Source: an uncultured Subdoligranulum sp. (GTDB taxonomy: Bacteria; Bacillota; Clostridia; Oscillospirales; Ruminococcaceae). From it: DNA of 64,000 nt. Position numbers and translations under genes: made by a program. The notes below the pieces were generated by a model. That model saw nothing but the letters and a program-made list of their open reading frames with translations. It ran no database searches and was not told the DNA's origin. How positions within the stretch are numbered: the first letter of the stretch is position 1; every line of letters begins with the position of its first letter. Below, piece by piece: positions 52,999-61,645 of the stretch. The stretch covers positions 62,001 through 126,000 of the forward strand of contig UQZO01000002.1 of the NCBI GenBank assembly GCA_900545545.1, written 5' to 3'.

Positions 52999-53361
52999 AT
53001 GGTGCAACGCGATCCCTCGCTGTCTGTGGACGGCCAACCGCTGGATGAACAGACCCTGCAGAAATTGCAGGACGATCTGCCCGGCGACGAAATCCTCTAC
53101 GATCTGGCTGAGTTGTTCCGGGTGTTCGGCGATACCACCCGCATCAAGATTCTGTACGCCCTGTTCGAGAGCGAGCTGTGCGTCAACGACATTGCCCAGG
53201 TGGTGGGCCTTTCCCAGAGCGCCGTCAGCCACCAGCTGCGGCTGCTGAAAGCCAGCAAGCTGGTCAAGTTCCGGCGGGAAGGCAAAGCCATCTACTATTC
53301 GCTGGATGACGACCACGTGCGCACCATGATTGCCCTGGGCATGGAGCATGTGGAAGAGTAA
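52999..53361 (+). CDS. ArsR/SmtB-family metal-sensing repressor
   Basis: This 120-residue winged-helix repressor has ELCVNDIAQVVGLSQSAVSHQLRLLK as its recognition region. The C-terminal helix contains Asp-x-His-x10-His-x2-Glu (DDHVRTMIALGMEHVEE), the complete alpha-5 zinc site of SmtB/CzrA. Only one Cys is present near the alpha-3 site, so it looks like a zinc rather than a CadC-type cadmium/lead sensor. It should bind the operator upstream and control the HMA protein and P-type ATPase that follow. ATG 52999 is preferred for its spacing from GAAAGGA. Confidence 0.9.
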   Translation: MVQRDPSLSVDGQPLDEQTLQKLQDDLPGDEILYDLAELFRVFGDTTRIKILYALFESELCVNDIAQVVGLSQSAVSHQLRLLKASKLVKFRREGKAIYYSLDDDHVRTMIALGMEHVEE

Positions 53362-53408
53362 GCGGAGTTTTACCAATCGAATCATTTTATAAAGTGAGGT
53401 TTTTTACT

Positions 53409-53624
53409 ATGCAGAAGAAATTCAGGATCGAAGTGGATTGCGCCAACTGTGCCGCCAAAATCGAAACCGCCGTCAAGGCCCTGCCTGGTGTGGAGAATGC
53501 CAGCGTCAGCTTTATGACCCAGAAGATGCTGCTGGTGGCCGACGACGCCCGCTTTGACGAAATTTTGCAGCAGGTTGTGCGGACCGCCAAAAAGATTGAG
53601 CCCGACTTCGAGATCGAACTGTAA
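53409..53624 (+). CDS. stand-alone heavy-metal-associated (HMA) domain protein
   Basis: This 71-residue ferredoxin-like protein carries metal ligands in DCANCAAKIE (Cys-x2-Cys). It resembles the N-terminal metal-binding domain of zinc/cadmium P-type ATPases, here encoded as a separate gene. It could deliver metal to, or regulate, the ATPase encoded 36 bases downstream. Confidence 0.88.
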   Translation: MQKKFRIEVDCANCAAKIETAVKALPGVENASVSFMTQKMLLVADDARFDEILQQVVRTAKKIEPDFEIEL

Positions 53625-53660
53625 CACGGGAGCTTTCCTGCCAAACGGAGGCATCTTTTT

Positions 53661-55526
53661 ATGACCAAAAAGCAGAAAAAAATGCTGCGGCGCATCCTTC
53701 TGGCCGCGGCACTGACTTTGTGCGCCGCCGTGGCGCTGCATTTTCTTGCGCTGCCCTGGTACGGCCAGCTCATCGTCTGGCTGATCCCCTACCTGGTGAT
53801 CGGCTACGACATTCTGCGCAAGGCAATCCTGGGGATCAAAAGCGGCGAAGTGTTCGACGAGAACTTCCTGATGGCGGTAGCCACTGTGGGCGCCATGGGC
53901 TGCGGCGAATACGCCGAAGGCGTGGCCGTCATGCTGTTCTACCAGGTGGGTGAGTTGTTCCAGAGCTACGCGGTGGGCAAAAGCCGCCGCAGCATCAGCG
54001 ATCTGATGGATATCCGGCCCGACAGCGCCAACCTGGAACAGGCCGACGGCAGCGTGACGGTGGTGGACCCCGACGAGGTAGCCGTGGGTTCCGTCATTGT
54101 GGTGCGCCCCGGGGAAAAAATCCCCATCGACGGCACCGTTCTCAGTGGTGAGAGCACGCTGAACACCGCCGCCCTCACCGGGGAAAGCCGCCCCCGCAGC
54201 GTGCGCCCCGGGGATGAGGTCATCAGCGGCTGTGTCAACGAGGATGGCCTGCTGCGCGTTACCACCACCAAAGCCTACGATGAATCCACCGTGGCGAAAA
54301 TTCTGGATCTGGTGGAAAATTCCAGCCTGAAAAAGGCAAAAGTGGAAAACTTCATCACCAAATTTGCCCACTGGTACACCCCCGCCGTCTGCCTGGCAGC
54401 GCTGGTACTGGCCATTGTCCCCCCGCTGGTGCTGGGCGGCGGCTGGACCACCTGGGTACTGCGTGCGCTGACCTTCCTGGTCATCAGCTGCCCCTGTGCG
54501 CTGGTCATCTCCATTCCGCTGACCTTCTTCGGCGGCATCGGCGGCGCGTCCCGCTGCGGCATCCTCGTCAAGGGCGGCAACTATCTGGAAGCGCTGTCCC
54601 ATGCCGGAATCGCCGCGTTTGACAAGACCGGCACCCTGACCAAGGGCATCTTTGAAGTTACCCGGGTGACCCCCGCCGAAGGCGTGACCGAATCCGAACT
54701 GCTGGAAGCTGCCGCCCTGGCCGAGCGGTTTTCCAGCCATCCCATCAGCAAGAGTCTGCGGGCAGCCTGCCCCGACGCCGACGCCCGCCGGGCCGCCGAT
54801 GCCCAGGAGATCGCCGGGCAGGGTGTGCGCACCCTGGTGGATGGCCGGGTGGTGCTGGCCGGCAACGCCCGCCTGATGGAAGCTAACGGCATTGTCTACA
54901 CCGCCGATGACGGCGCAGGCAGCATCGTCTATGTAGCCCGGGACGGTCAGTTCCTGGGGTCCATCCTGATCTCCGACGAGGAAAAGCCCACCGCCGCCGC
55001 GGCCATGAAGGATCTGCGCCGCCAGGGTGTGCGCACCGTCATGCTGACCGGCGACACCCCCGCCGTGGCTGAGAAGGTTGCCGCCGAGTTGGGCATTGAC
55101 GAGGTGCACGCCGGGCTGCTGCCCGCCGACAAGGTGCAGCAGGTGGAAACGCTGTTGGCCCACAAACCCGCCGACAAAATGCTGGTGTTTGCGGGCGATG
55201 GCATCAACGATGCCCCGGTGCTGATGCGGGCCGATATCGGCATCGCCATGGGTGCCTTGGGCAGCGACGCCGCCATCGAAGCCGCCGACGTGGTGCTGAT
55301 GGACGACGACCCGGCCAAGATCGGCCTGGCCATGCGCATTGCCCGCAAGTGCATGACCATCGTCTACCAGAACATTGTGTTTGCCCTGGGCGTCAAGTTC
55401 CTTTGCCTGCTCCTCAGCGCCGTGGGCGTGGCCAACATGTGGTGGGCCGTCTTTGCCGATGTGGGCGTGATGGTGCTGGCAGTGCTCAATGCCACCCGGA
55501 TGCTCAACGTAAAATCCTACCAATAA
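53661..55526 (+). CDS. P1B-type Zn2+/Cd2+/Pb2+-exporting ATPase
   Basis: This 621-residue ATPase has the CPC motif in VISCPCALVIS, the phosphorylation site DKTGT, TGES, and the hinge GDGINDAPVL. The last helix contains MWWAVFADVGVMVLAVLNA, whose Asp is diagnostic for zinc/cadmium/lead pumps. It lacks the N-terminal HMA domain, which is supplied by the preceding gene. It exports divalent heavy metal across the membrane under control of the ArsR-type repressor. Confidence 0.93.
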   Translation: MTKKQKKMLRRILLAAALTLCAAVALHFLALPWYGQLIVWLIPYLVIGYDILRKAILGIKSGEVFDENFLMAVATVGAMGCGEYAEGVAVMLFYQVGELFQSYAVGKSRRSISDLMDIRPDSANLEQADGSVTVVDPDEVAVGSVIVVRPGEKIPIDGTVLSGESTLNTAALTGESRPRSVRPGDEVISGCVNEDGLLRVTTTKAYDESTVAKILDLVENSSLKKAKVENFITKFAHWYTPAVCLAALVLAIVPPLVLGGGWTTWVLRALTFLVISCPCALVISIPLTFFGGIGGASRCGILVKGGNYLEALSHAGIAAFDKTGTLTKGIFEVTRVTPAEGVTESELLEAAALAERFSSHPISKSLRAACPDADARRAADAQEIAGQGVRTLVDGRVVLAGNARLMEANGIVYTADDGAGSIVYVARDGQFLGSILISDEEKPTAAAAMKDLRRQGVRTVMLTGDTPAVAEKVAAELGIDEVHAGLLPADKVQQVETLLAHKPADKMLVFAGDGINDAPVLMRADIGIAMGALGSDAAIEAADVVLMDDDPAKIGLAMRIARKCMTIVYQNIVFALGVKFLCLLLSAVGVANMWWAVFADVGVMVLAVLNATRMLNVKSYQ

Positions 55527-55529
55527 ACC

Positions 55530-55566
55530 AAAATCCCCCCGCTCGGCTGAGCGGAGGGATTTTTTT
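55530..55566. terminator. bidirectional terminator
   Basis: AAATCCCCCCGCTCGG pairs imperfectly with CTGAGCGGAGGGATTTTTTT, between convergent genes. Confidence 0.75.
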
Positions 55567-56293
55567 ATTTCATGCTTTCCGGGTCCTGATAGGCATCGTC
55601 CTTCAGGCATTCCAGATGGATATGGGCGGCCGTTTTGCTTTCGGCCGGGATGCTGCCCACCTTGCCCAACGTAGTGGCGGTGGTGACGCCCTCGCCGGGT
55701 TGCACCGAGGCATCGGTCAAGCCGCAGTAGCGCCAGAGCACCTCATCTTCGTCGGTGATCTCCACCACGGTGCCCCACAGGGCATCTTCGGTCACCGCCG
55801 TCACGGTGCCGCCGCAGACCGGGCTGACCTCCTCCCCTGCCTTGGCGGCATAGTCGGCACCGTTGTGGGTGCGCCAGTCGCCCAGGGTTTCGTTGTAGAC
55901 CAGTTCCGCACCGCTGAACTCAGCGATGGGCTTCGCCTGCCAGAAAGCCGAGGAGGCCGCAGGCTGCGCGGACGGCGCGGCAGTGGCGGCAGGTCCGGCG
56001 GATGCAGCAGCAGACTCCGACTGCGCCCCAGACGATGAGGACGAAGCAGACGGCGCGGCTGAGGGCGCTGTAGTGGGTTCCGGCACGTCGGTAGCCGGCT
56101 GGTTTACGGTGGTATCGGGCTGCGTCCATGTGCTGTCCTCCTGCAACGCATCTTTGCGGAGCTGTGTCAGTTCCGACATGTTGTTCACGACGCTGCGCAG
56201 CGCCAGAATGCCCGCCGCCGTAGCGGCAAACACCAGCGCCAGACAGAACAGGTAGAGGCCCTTCTCCTTGAAAAATGTTTTGATATGGTTCAT
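55565..56293 (-). CDS. SpoIIQ-like membrane-anchored LytM/M23 protein
   Basis: This 242-residue protein has a short cytosolic N terminus, one membrane segment (about 12-33), a Ser/Ala/Pro/Thr-rich linker and a LytM domain from about 130. ELVYNETLGDWRTHNGADYAA resembles SpoIIQ. The zinc ligands His-x3-Asp (HNGAD) and His-x-His (HIH) are all present, so it may be an active endopeptidase. In spore formers SpoIIQ links forespore to mother cell. No other sporulation gene is in the window. Confidence 0.75.
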   Translation of the reverse strand: MNHIKTFFKEKGLYLFCLALVFAATAAGILALRSVVNNMSELTQLRKDALQEDSTWTQPDTTVNQPATDVPEPTTAPSAAPSASSSSSGAQSESAAASAGPAATAAPSAQPAASSAFWQAKPIAEFSGAELVYNETLGDWRTHNGADYAAKAGEEVSPVCGGTVTAVTEDALWGTVVEITDEDEVLWRYCGLTDASVQPGEGVTTATTLGKVGSIPAESKTAAHIHLECLKDDAYQDPESMK

Positions 56294-56363
56294 CTTCCCC
56301 CGTCCTTTACGGCAAAATTTGTGTATGCCCCTAGTGTGGGACGTTGGGGAAAGATTTATACAT

Positions 56364-57344
56364 TTATTTTGCGTGCAATGTGTCCAGCAGATCCATCACC
56401 GCCAGCGTCCGGGCGCGGGCCTGGGTTTCGGCGGCGGTATCCCGCTCCTGAATCATGCGGGCAAACTCTGCAAACTCATAAGCCATGCGGAACCGGTCTG
56501 CCGCCGGGCCGTCGGTGCGGGTTCCGCCGCCGCGCACGCCGCCCGTCACACTGTACACCACGGGCAGCGCGTTGTTGTCGCCCTCTACCACCAGGCGGCC
56601 GTCGGGGCCCTGCAGCGTCATACCGTTGATGCCCTCACTGTCCTTGGCCGCCAGGGCCGCCGCCGTGAAGGTGCCGTAATCCAGCAGGGCCAAACCGGCG
56701 GTGTCCACACCGTTGTCCGCCCGGCTGGCACGGTATTCCGCCCGCTGGGGCATGCCCAGCAGCCCCACCAGCAGGTGAAGGTTATAGACGTTCATATCAT
56801 TGAGGGCGCCGCCCTGGCAGGCCGGGTCAAAGGTGGTATTCCAGATGCCCTGCAGGAAATCGTCATACCGGCGGCTGCGGGCGCAGAAGCTGGCCATGGC
56901 ACCGCGCACCGGGCCGATCTTGGCCAGTTCCTGCTGCAAAAAGGCAAACTGCGGCAGATAATAGACGGTGATGGCTTCCAGCAGCATGACGCCTTGCGCA
57001 TCGGCCAGGGCGTACAGGTCCCGGGCCTCGGCCGCTGTGCCGGTGAAGGGCTTTTCGAGGATGACGTGATAGCCTGCCTGCAAGGCCCGTTTGGCGGCAC
57101 TATAGTGCAGGTGGTTGGCGGTGCCGATGTAGACGGCATCAAACCCGCCGGCCTGATAGCAGGCATCTTCATCGGTATACACGGCGGGAATGCCGTACTG
57201 CGCGGCCCAGGACCGGGCCTTTTCTTCACTTTGCGGGCGGCAGCACAGCGCCTGCACCGAAATTTCCGGCATTTCGGGCAGATGCTGCAAAAATTCATCC
57301 ACAATTCGGCTGGTGGACAAAACAGCCAGTTTCAACGGTTGCAT
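56364..57344 (-). CDS. Gfo/Idh/MocA-family oxidoreductase
   Basis: This 326-residue NAD(P)-dependent sugar or cyclitol dehydrogenase has an N-terminal Rossmann fold and the family motif ILEKPFTGT (EKP, catalytic Lys). Following blocks are GTANHLHYSAAKRALQ and FDPACQGGALNDMNVYNLHLL, where the Asp and His positions match the usual active site. The substrate is unknown. A longer frame upstream crosses the promoter and is rejected. Confidence 0.88.
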   Translation of the reverse strand: MQPLKLAVLSTSRIVDEFLQHLPEMPEISVQALCCRPQSEEKARSWAAQYGIPAVYTDEDACYQAGGFDAVYIGTANHLHYSAAKRALQAGYHVILEKPFTGTAAEARDLYALADAQGVMLLEAITVYYLPQFAFLQQELAKIGPVRGAMASFCARSRRYDDFLQGIWNTTFDPACQGGALNDMNVYNLHLLVGLLGMPQRAEYRASRADNGVDTAGLALLDYGTFTAAALAAKDSEGINGMTLQGPDGRLVVEGDNNALPVVYSVTGGVRGGGTRTDGPAADRFRMAYEFAEFARMIQERDTAAETQARARTLAVMDLLDTLHAK

Positions 57345-57380
57345 ACGCGGTCCTCCCCAAGGGTTTTGTAGGATGGTTTG

Positions 57381-57432
57381 ATTATACCACGCGAAATTTC
57401 CCGTTGCAATTCCGCAAAAAACCATGTATGAT
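57381..57432. promoter_or_regulatory. divergent promoters sharing a palindromic -35
   Basis: The palindrome TTGCAA (57404-57409) serves both strands. Rightward it is followed by 17 bases and TATGAT (57427-57432) for prfC. Leftward it is followed by 17 bases and TATAAT (complement of 57381-57386) for the oxidoreductase gene. Confidence 0.7.
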
Positions 57433-57450
57433 AGGGTACGTTAGTATGAT

Positions 57451-57499
57451 AGAGGAGTGTGTCCCGATGTGACATTGCGTTATGGAACATCCGTCACAT
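57451..57499 (+). promoter_or_regulatory. prfC leader: start-stop mini-ORF inside a hairpin arm
   Basis: AGAGGAG (57451-57457), nine bases, then ATG TGA C (57467-57473). ATGTGAC pairs with GTCACAT (57493-57499) to form a leader hairpin. A ribosome initiating here would meet a UGA stop immediately and would block the hairpin. Confidence 0.5.
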
Positions 57500-57528
57500 G
57501 TATGTAAAGAAACAAGGAGTCATTTTTC

Positions 57529-59142
57529 ATGCCATCATTGCGCGAACAAATTGAGAGCCGGCGCACTTTTGCGATCATCTCGCACCCCGACGCCGGTAAA
57601 ACCACCCTGACCGAAAAACTGCTGCTGTACGGGGGCGCCATCCAGACCGCCGGCTCGGTCAAAGGCAAGCAGAGCGCCAAGCACGCGGTTTCGGACTGGA
57701 TGGACATTGAAAAGCAGCGCGGTATTTCCGTTACCTCTTCGGTGCTGCAGTTCAACTACCAGGGCAAGTGCATCAACATTCTGGACACCCCCGGCCACCA
57801 GGACTTCAGTGAGGACACCTACCGCACCCTGATGGCGGCGGATTCCGCCGTCATGGTCATCGACGCCGCCAAGGGTGTCGAGGCCCAGACCATCAAGCTG
57901 TTCAAGGTCTGCACGCTGCGCCGTATCCCCATTTTCACCTTCATCAACAAAATGGACCGCGAAGCCCGCGATCCCTTTGAGCTGATGGAGAACATCGAGG
58001 AGATCCTCGGCATCAAGACCTACCCCATGAACTGGCCCATCGGCTGCGGCAAGGGTTTCAAGGGTGTGTATGACCGTAACGCCCGCCGGGTGCTGGCTTT
58101 CGAGAGCGATGGCCGCGCCAACGGCGTGAAGATGGTGGATGAGATCGAGGCCGAGCTGGGCGACGCCAAGCTGGACGAGCTTATCGGTGCCGAAAACCAC
58201 CAGAAACTGGCCGAGGATATCGAGTTGCTGGACGGTGCGGCCGAAGAATTCGATCTGGATGCCGTGCACCACGGTACCCTGTCGCCGGTGTTCTTCGGTT
58301 CGGCGCTGACCAACTTCGGTGTAGAGCCCTTCCTGAAAGAGTTCCTGCGGCTGACCCCCACCCCGCTGCCCCGCAAGGACGCCGCCTCCGGCGAGCTTGT
58401 GGACCCCTGCAGCGAGAATTTCTCCGGCTTCATCTTCAAGATTCAGGCCAACATGAACAAGAACCACCGCGACCGCATCGCCTTCCTGCGCATCTGCTCG
58501 GGCAAGTTTGAGCGCGGCATGGAGGCCTACCATGTGCAGGAGGGCAAGAACATCAAGCTTGCCACCGGCACCAGCCTGATGGCCGACGACCGTGCCATCG
58601 TCAGCGAAGCCTACGCCGGCGATATCATCGGCCTGTTTGACCCGGGCATCTTCTCCATCGGCGATACGCTGTGCACCGGCAAGCCCCATGTGCAGTTTGC
58701 GGGCATCCCCACCTTCGCACCGGAACATTTTGCCCGGGTGACCCAAGTGGATACCATGAAGCGCAAACAGTTCGTCAAGGGCATGGAGCAGATCGCCCAG
58801 GAAGGCGCGATCCAGATCTTCCGTGACCTGGGCTCCGGCATGGAGGAAGTCATTGTAGGCGTTGTGGGCGTGCTGCAGCTGGAAGTGCTGGAGTACCGCC
58901 TGAAAAACGAGTACAACGTGGAGATCCGCATGCAGCAGCTGCCCTATGAATATCTGCGCTGGATTCAGAACGATCCCGACAAGCTGGACCCCAAACACCT
59001 GGACCTGACCAGCGATACCCGCCCCATCGAGGACCTGAAGGGCAACCACCTGCTGCTGTTCGGCAGCTCCTGGAGCATCAACTGGGCCGAACAGCATAAC
59101 GAGAGCCTGCGGCTTTCGGAGTTCGGCAACCTGACCTTTTAA
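57529..59142 (+). CDS. prfC: peptide chain release factor 3
   Basis: This 537-residue GTPase removes RF1/RF2 from the ribosome after termination. G1 is HPDAGKTTL near residue 19, switch II is LDTPGHQDFSEDTYR, and G4 is NKMDRE. The RF3-specific SGSVKGK-like stretch (TAGSVKGKQS) and the C-terminal domains are complete. AAGGAG precedes the ATG. It has a leader of about 90 bases with an unusual start-stop element, described separately. Confidence 0.95.
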   Translation: MPSLREQIESRRTFAIISHPDAGKTTLTEKLLLYGGAIQTAGSVKGKQSAKHAVSDWMDIEKQRGISVTSSVLQFNYQGKCINILDTPGHQDFSEDTYRTLMAADSAVMVIDAAKGVEAQTIKLFKVCTLRRIPIFTFINKMDREARDPFELMENIEEILGIKTYPMNWPIGCGKGFKGVYDRNARRVLAFESDGRANGVKMVDEIEAELGDAKLDELIGAENHQKLAEDIELLDGAAEEFDLDAVHHGTLSPVFFGSALTNFGVEPFLKEFLRLTPTPLPRKDAASGELVDPCSENFSGFIFKIQANMNKNHRDRIAFLRICSGKFERGMEAYHVQEGKNIKLATGTSLMADDRAIVSEAYAGDIIGLFDPGIFSIGDTLCTGKPHVQFAGIPTFAPEHFARVTQVDTMKRKQFVKGMEQIAQEGAIQIFRDLGSGMEEVIVGVVGVLQLEVLEYRLKNEYNVEIRMQQLPYEYLRWIQNDPDKLDPKHLDLTSDTRPIEDLKGNHLLLFGSSWSINWAEQHNESLRLSEFGNLTF

Positions 59143-59181
59143 CGGCTTGCGGCCTGTTTTGTGAGGAAGAACAAATCGTCT

Positions 59182-60066
59182 ATGCTGAATCTAATGCAAA
59201 AACACCTTACCAAGGAACAGTTGGTAGAGGATGTTAAATTCTTTGTGCTGCTGAACGCCGGCCTGATTGCCACCGCCGTGGGCATCGCCCTGTTCAAGAC
59301 GCCCAACCATTTCGCCTTTGGCGGTACTTCGGGCCTTTCCATCATTCTGTCCACCCTCTTTCCCAAATGGAACGTGGGCTTCTTCATGTGGATCGTCAAC
59401 GCCGCCCTGGTATTGCTGGGCTTTGCGTTTCTGGGCGTGCGCTCCATGGGTTGGACCATCTATTCATCCTTTGCGCTTTCGTTCTACGTCAGCCTCTGTG
59501 AAAGCATCTGGCCGCTGACTGCTCCCCTGACCCATGATGTCTTTCTGGAGCTGTGCTACGCCGTCATTCTGCCCGCCGTGGGCAGCGCCATCGTTTTCAA
59601 CATCGGCGCTTCCACCGGCGGCACCGACATTGTGGCCATGATCCTGCACAAGTACACCAGCCTGGAAATCGGCCGTGCACTGCTGATCAGCGACCTGGCC
59701 ATCGTGGTGGTGGGTGCCTACCTGTACGGCCCGGCCACCGGCCTGTACTGCATCCTGGGCATGATCCTGAAAACCACCGTGGTGGACGGCGCCATCGAAA
59801 GCATCAACCTTCGCAAGGTCTGCACAGTGGTGACCTCCAACCCCGGCCCGGTGCGGGATTTTATCGTCAAGGAACTCAACCGTTCCGCTACCGAGGAGCG
59901 GGCCGAGGGTGCCTACTCCCACGAGGAAAAATGGGTGCTGATGACGGTGCTTACCCGCAGCCAGGCCCAGCATCTGCGCCGCTTTGTGCGCCGCAATGAC
60001 CCCCATGCTTTCATCACCATCGTAAACAGCAGCGAGATCGTCGGTAAGGGATTCCGTTCGATCTGA
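59182..60066 (+). CDS. YitT-family membrane protein (DUF161 + DUF2179)
   Basis: This protein of about 294 residues has five or six membrane segments in its first 200 residues. ATAVGIALFKTPNHFAFGGTSGLSIIL and IGASTGGTDIVAMIL are typical of YitT. A cytosolic DUF2179 domain (VCTVVTSNPGPVRDFIVKELNRSATEERAEGAY...) forms the C terminus. Function is unknown. GTG 59161 is an alternative start; the ribosome site GAGGA is poorly spaced for either. Confidence 0.85.
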   Translation: MLNLMQKHLTKEQLVEDVKFFVLLNAGLIATAVGIALFKTPNHFAFGGTSGLSIILSTLFPKWNVGFFMWIVNAALVLLGFAFLGVRSMGWTIYSSFALSFYVSLCESIWPLTAPLTHDVFLELCYAVILPAVGSAIVFNIGASTGGTDIVAMILHKYTSLEIGRALLISDLAIVVVGAYLYGPATGLYCILGMILKTTVVDGAIESINLRKVCTVVTSNPGPVRDFIVKELNRSATEERAEGAYSHEEKWVLMTVLTRSQAQHLRRFVRRNDPHAFITIVNSSEIVGKGFRSI

Positions 60067-60080
60067 TGGCAGAATTCCCC

Positions 60081-60115
60081 GCCGCCCGCCGGAAGTTACG
60101 GCAGGCGGCTTTTTT
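60081..60115 (+). terminator. terminator after the YitT gene
   Basis: GCCGCC..GCCG, loop, CGGC..GGCGGC, then six T. Confidence 0.75.
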
Positions 60116-60183
60116 GCTGTATGCACAGTGATATATTAACAAAAATTCCGTTGCCGGAATCCCATTCCCCGGCCGGGCCGCGG

Positions 60184-60212
60184 TTGTATTTGTGCGCCAT
60201 TTATGCTATACT
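60184..60212 (+). promoter_or_regulatory. promoter of the radical SAM / Cys-Ala tail operon
   Basis: TTGTAT, 17-base spacer, TATACT, with about 40 bases of AT-rich leader and GGAGG before the ATG at 60257. Confidence 0.75.
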
Positions 60213-60256
60213 TTTTTATAATTATCATTTTGTAATGAGCGGAGGAATTTTCCCCG

Positions 60257-61645
60257 ATGAAATACTTGACCTATGCGGAACATGCCTTTCTGCACGGGCA
60301 TCTTTCCCGTGTACGGCATGTGACCCTGGACCCCGACGGGCCCGGTGTGGTGCGCATCCATCTGATCCCCTGCCACAAGCCCGACCGTGAAACGCCGTTT
60401 GTTGCCATTCTCAACGGACAGGATATTCTGCCGCTCAACGTCAGTTGGGCGATTTTGCTGACCAACCTGATTGAGGCACTGCATCCCCAAAGCGGCAAGG
60501 AACTGACCCAGGCCGACTGGTCTGCCATTACGGCCCAGGCTGTGGCTGCCACCCACAAGGTTTACCGCCGCACGCCGGAGTTGCAGATCGAATCCGATTT
60601 GCAGCTGCTGCTGGACTGCCTGTGCGCCGTAGCCCAGGGCAAGACCCCGCCGCTGCATGTGCAGCCCCTCCATCTGGGGGAATACGCCCCCAAGATGAAC
60701 GCCCCCCACCGCATGGACCTGATGATCAGTTCCATGATGAAGGACGGCGCCTGGCATTGCAACCAGAAATGCCTGCATTGCTATGCCGCCAACCAGCCGC
60801 TGGGTTCCGCCCCTGAGCTGGATACCGACCAGTGGCTGGCTGTGATTGAAAAATGCCGCAGCGCGGGCATTCCCCAGCTGACCTTCACCGGCGGCGAACC
60901 CACCTTGCGCAACGATCTGATCAAGCTGGTGCAGGCCGCCCAATGGTTTGTGACCCGGCTGAACACCAACGGCCGCATGCTGACCAGCGCCATGTGCAAG
61001 GATTTGAAAAACGCCAGCCTGGATGCGGTGCAGATCACCTTCTATTCTGCCGATGCAGAGATCCACAACGCACTGGTGGGCGTGGACGGCTATACCGACA
61101 CGCTGGGCGGCATCCGGAATGCCGTAGCCGCCGGCCTGAATGTCAGCCTGAATACCCCGCTGTGCAGCCTGAACCGGGATTATCTTTCCACCGTAAAGCT
61201 GGCCGAGGAGCTGGGGGTGCGGTACCTGACCTGCAGCGGCCTGATTCCCGCCGGCAACGCCACCACCGATGCCAGCCGTGCCGAGCGGCTGAGCCCCAAA
61301 GATCTGGTGGCTGTGCTGCGCCCCGCCATGGAATACGCTGCCGCCCACGGGCTGGAGATCAACTTTACCAGCCCCGGCTGGCTGCCGGAGGAAACATTGC
61401 GGGAGCTGGGCTTCACCCAGATTCCCAGCTGCGGCGCCTGCCTGTCCAACATGGCGGTAGCCCCCGACGGCACCGTGCTGCCCTGCCAGAGCTGGCTGTC
61501 CGGCCCGGGCCTGGGCAACCTGCTGCACACGCCCTGGCACCGCATCTGGCACAGCACCGCATGCAGTACCATCCGCAACACCAGCGCCGCCATGGAGCGC
61601 CGCTGCCAACTGGGCGAAACGCCCCTGCAGGAGGGCTGTCAATGA
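60257..61645 (+). CDS. radical SAM/SPASM enzyme, putative peptide maturase
   Basis: This 462-residue enzyme has the radical SAM cluster motif Cys168-x3-Cys172-x2-Cys175 and the SAM-binding TGGEP (211-215). A SPASM/Twitch-type Cys set follows: Cys392, Cys395, Gly405-x4-Cys410, then Cys436, Cys450 and Cys461. The first 150 residues precede the barrel and include a PqqD-like pattern (FVAILNGQDILPLNVSWAILL), a possible leader or substrate-recognition domain. SPASM enzymes usually modify ribosomal peptides or proteins. It overlaps the next gene by four bases (ATGA), and that gene encodes a protein with a Cys-Ala repeat, the obvious candidate substrate. The substrate link is inference. Confidence 0.85.
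   Translation: MKYLTYAEHAFLHGHLSRVRHVTLDPDGPGVVRIHLIPCHKPDRETPFVAILNGQDILPLNVSWAILLTNLIEALHPQSGKELTQADWSAITAQAVAATHKVYRRTPELQIESDLQLLLDCLCAVAQGKTPPLHVQPLHLGEYAPKMNAPHRMDLMISSMMKDGAWHCNQKCLHCYAANQPLGSAPELDTDQWLAVIEKCRSAGIPQLTFTGGEPTLRNDLIKLVQAAQWFVTRLNTNGRMLTSAMCKDLKNASLDAVQITFYSADAEIHNALVGVDGYTDTLGGIRNAVAAGLNVSLNTPLCSLNRDYLSTVKLAEELGVRYLTCSGLIPAGNATTDASRAERLSPKDLVAVLRPAMEYAAAHGLEINFTSPGWLPEETLRELGFTQIPSCGACLSNMAVAPDGTVLPCQSWLSGPGLGNLLHTPWHRIWHSTACSTIRNTSAAMERRCQLGETPLQEGCQ

Noticed and set aside
53382..55610. Minus-strand open frame of 742 codons
   Set aside because: Antisense to the P-type ATPase, which has all its catalytic motifs on the plus strand.
60853..61641. Long in-frame extension of the Cys-Ala tail protein upstream of 61642
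   Set aside because: It lies in a different frame within the radical SAM gene. The ATG at 61642 has an AGGAGGG site and begins a typical signal peptide.
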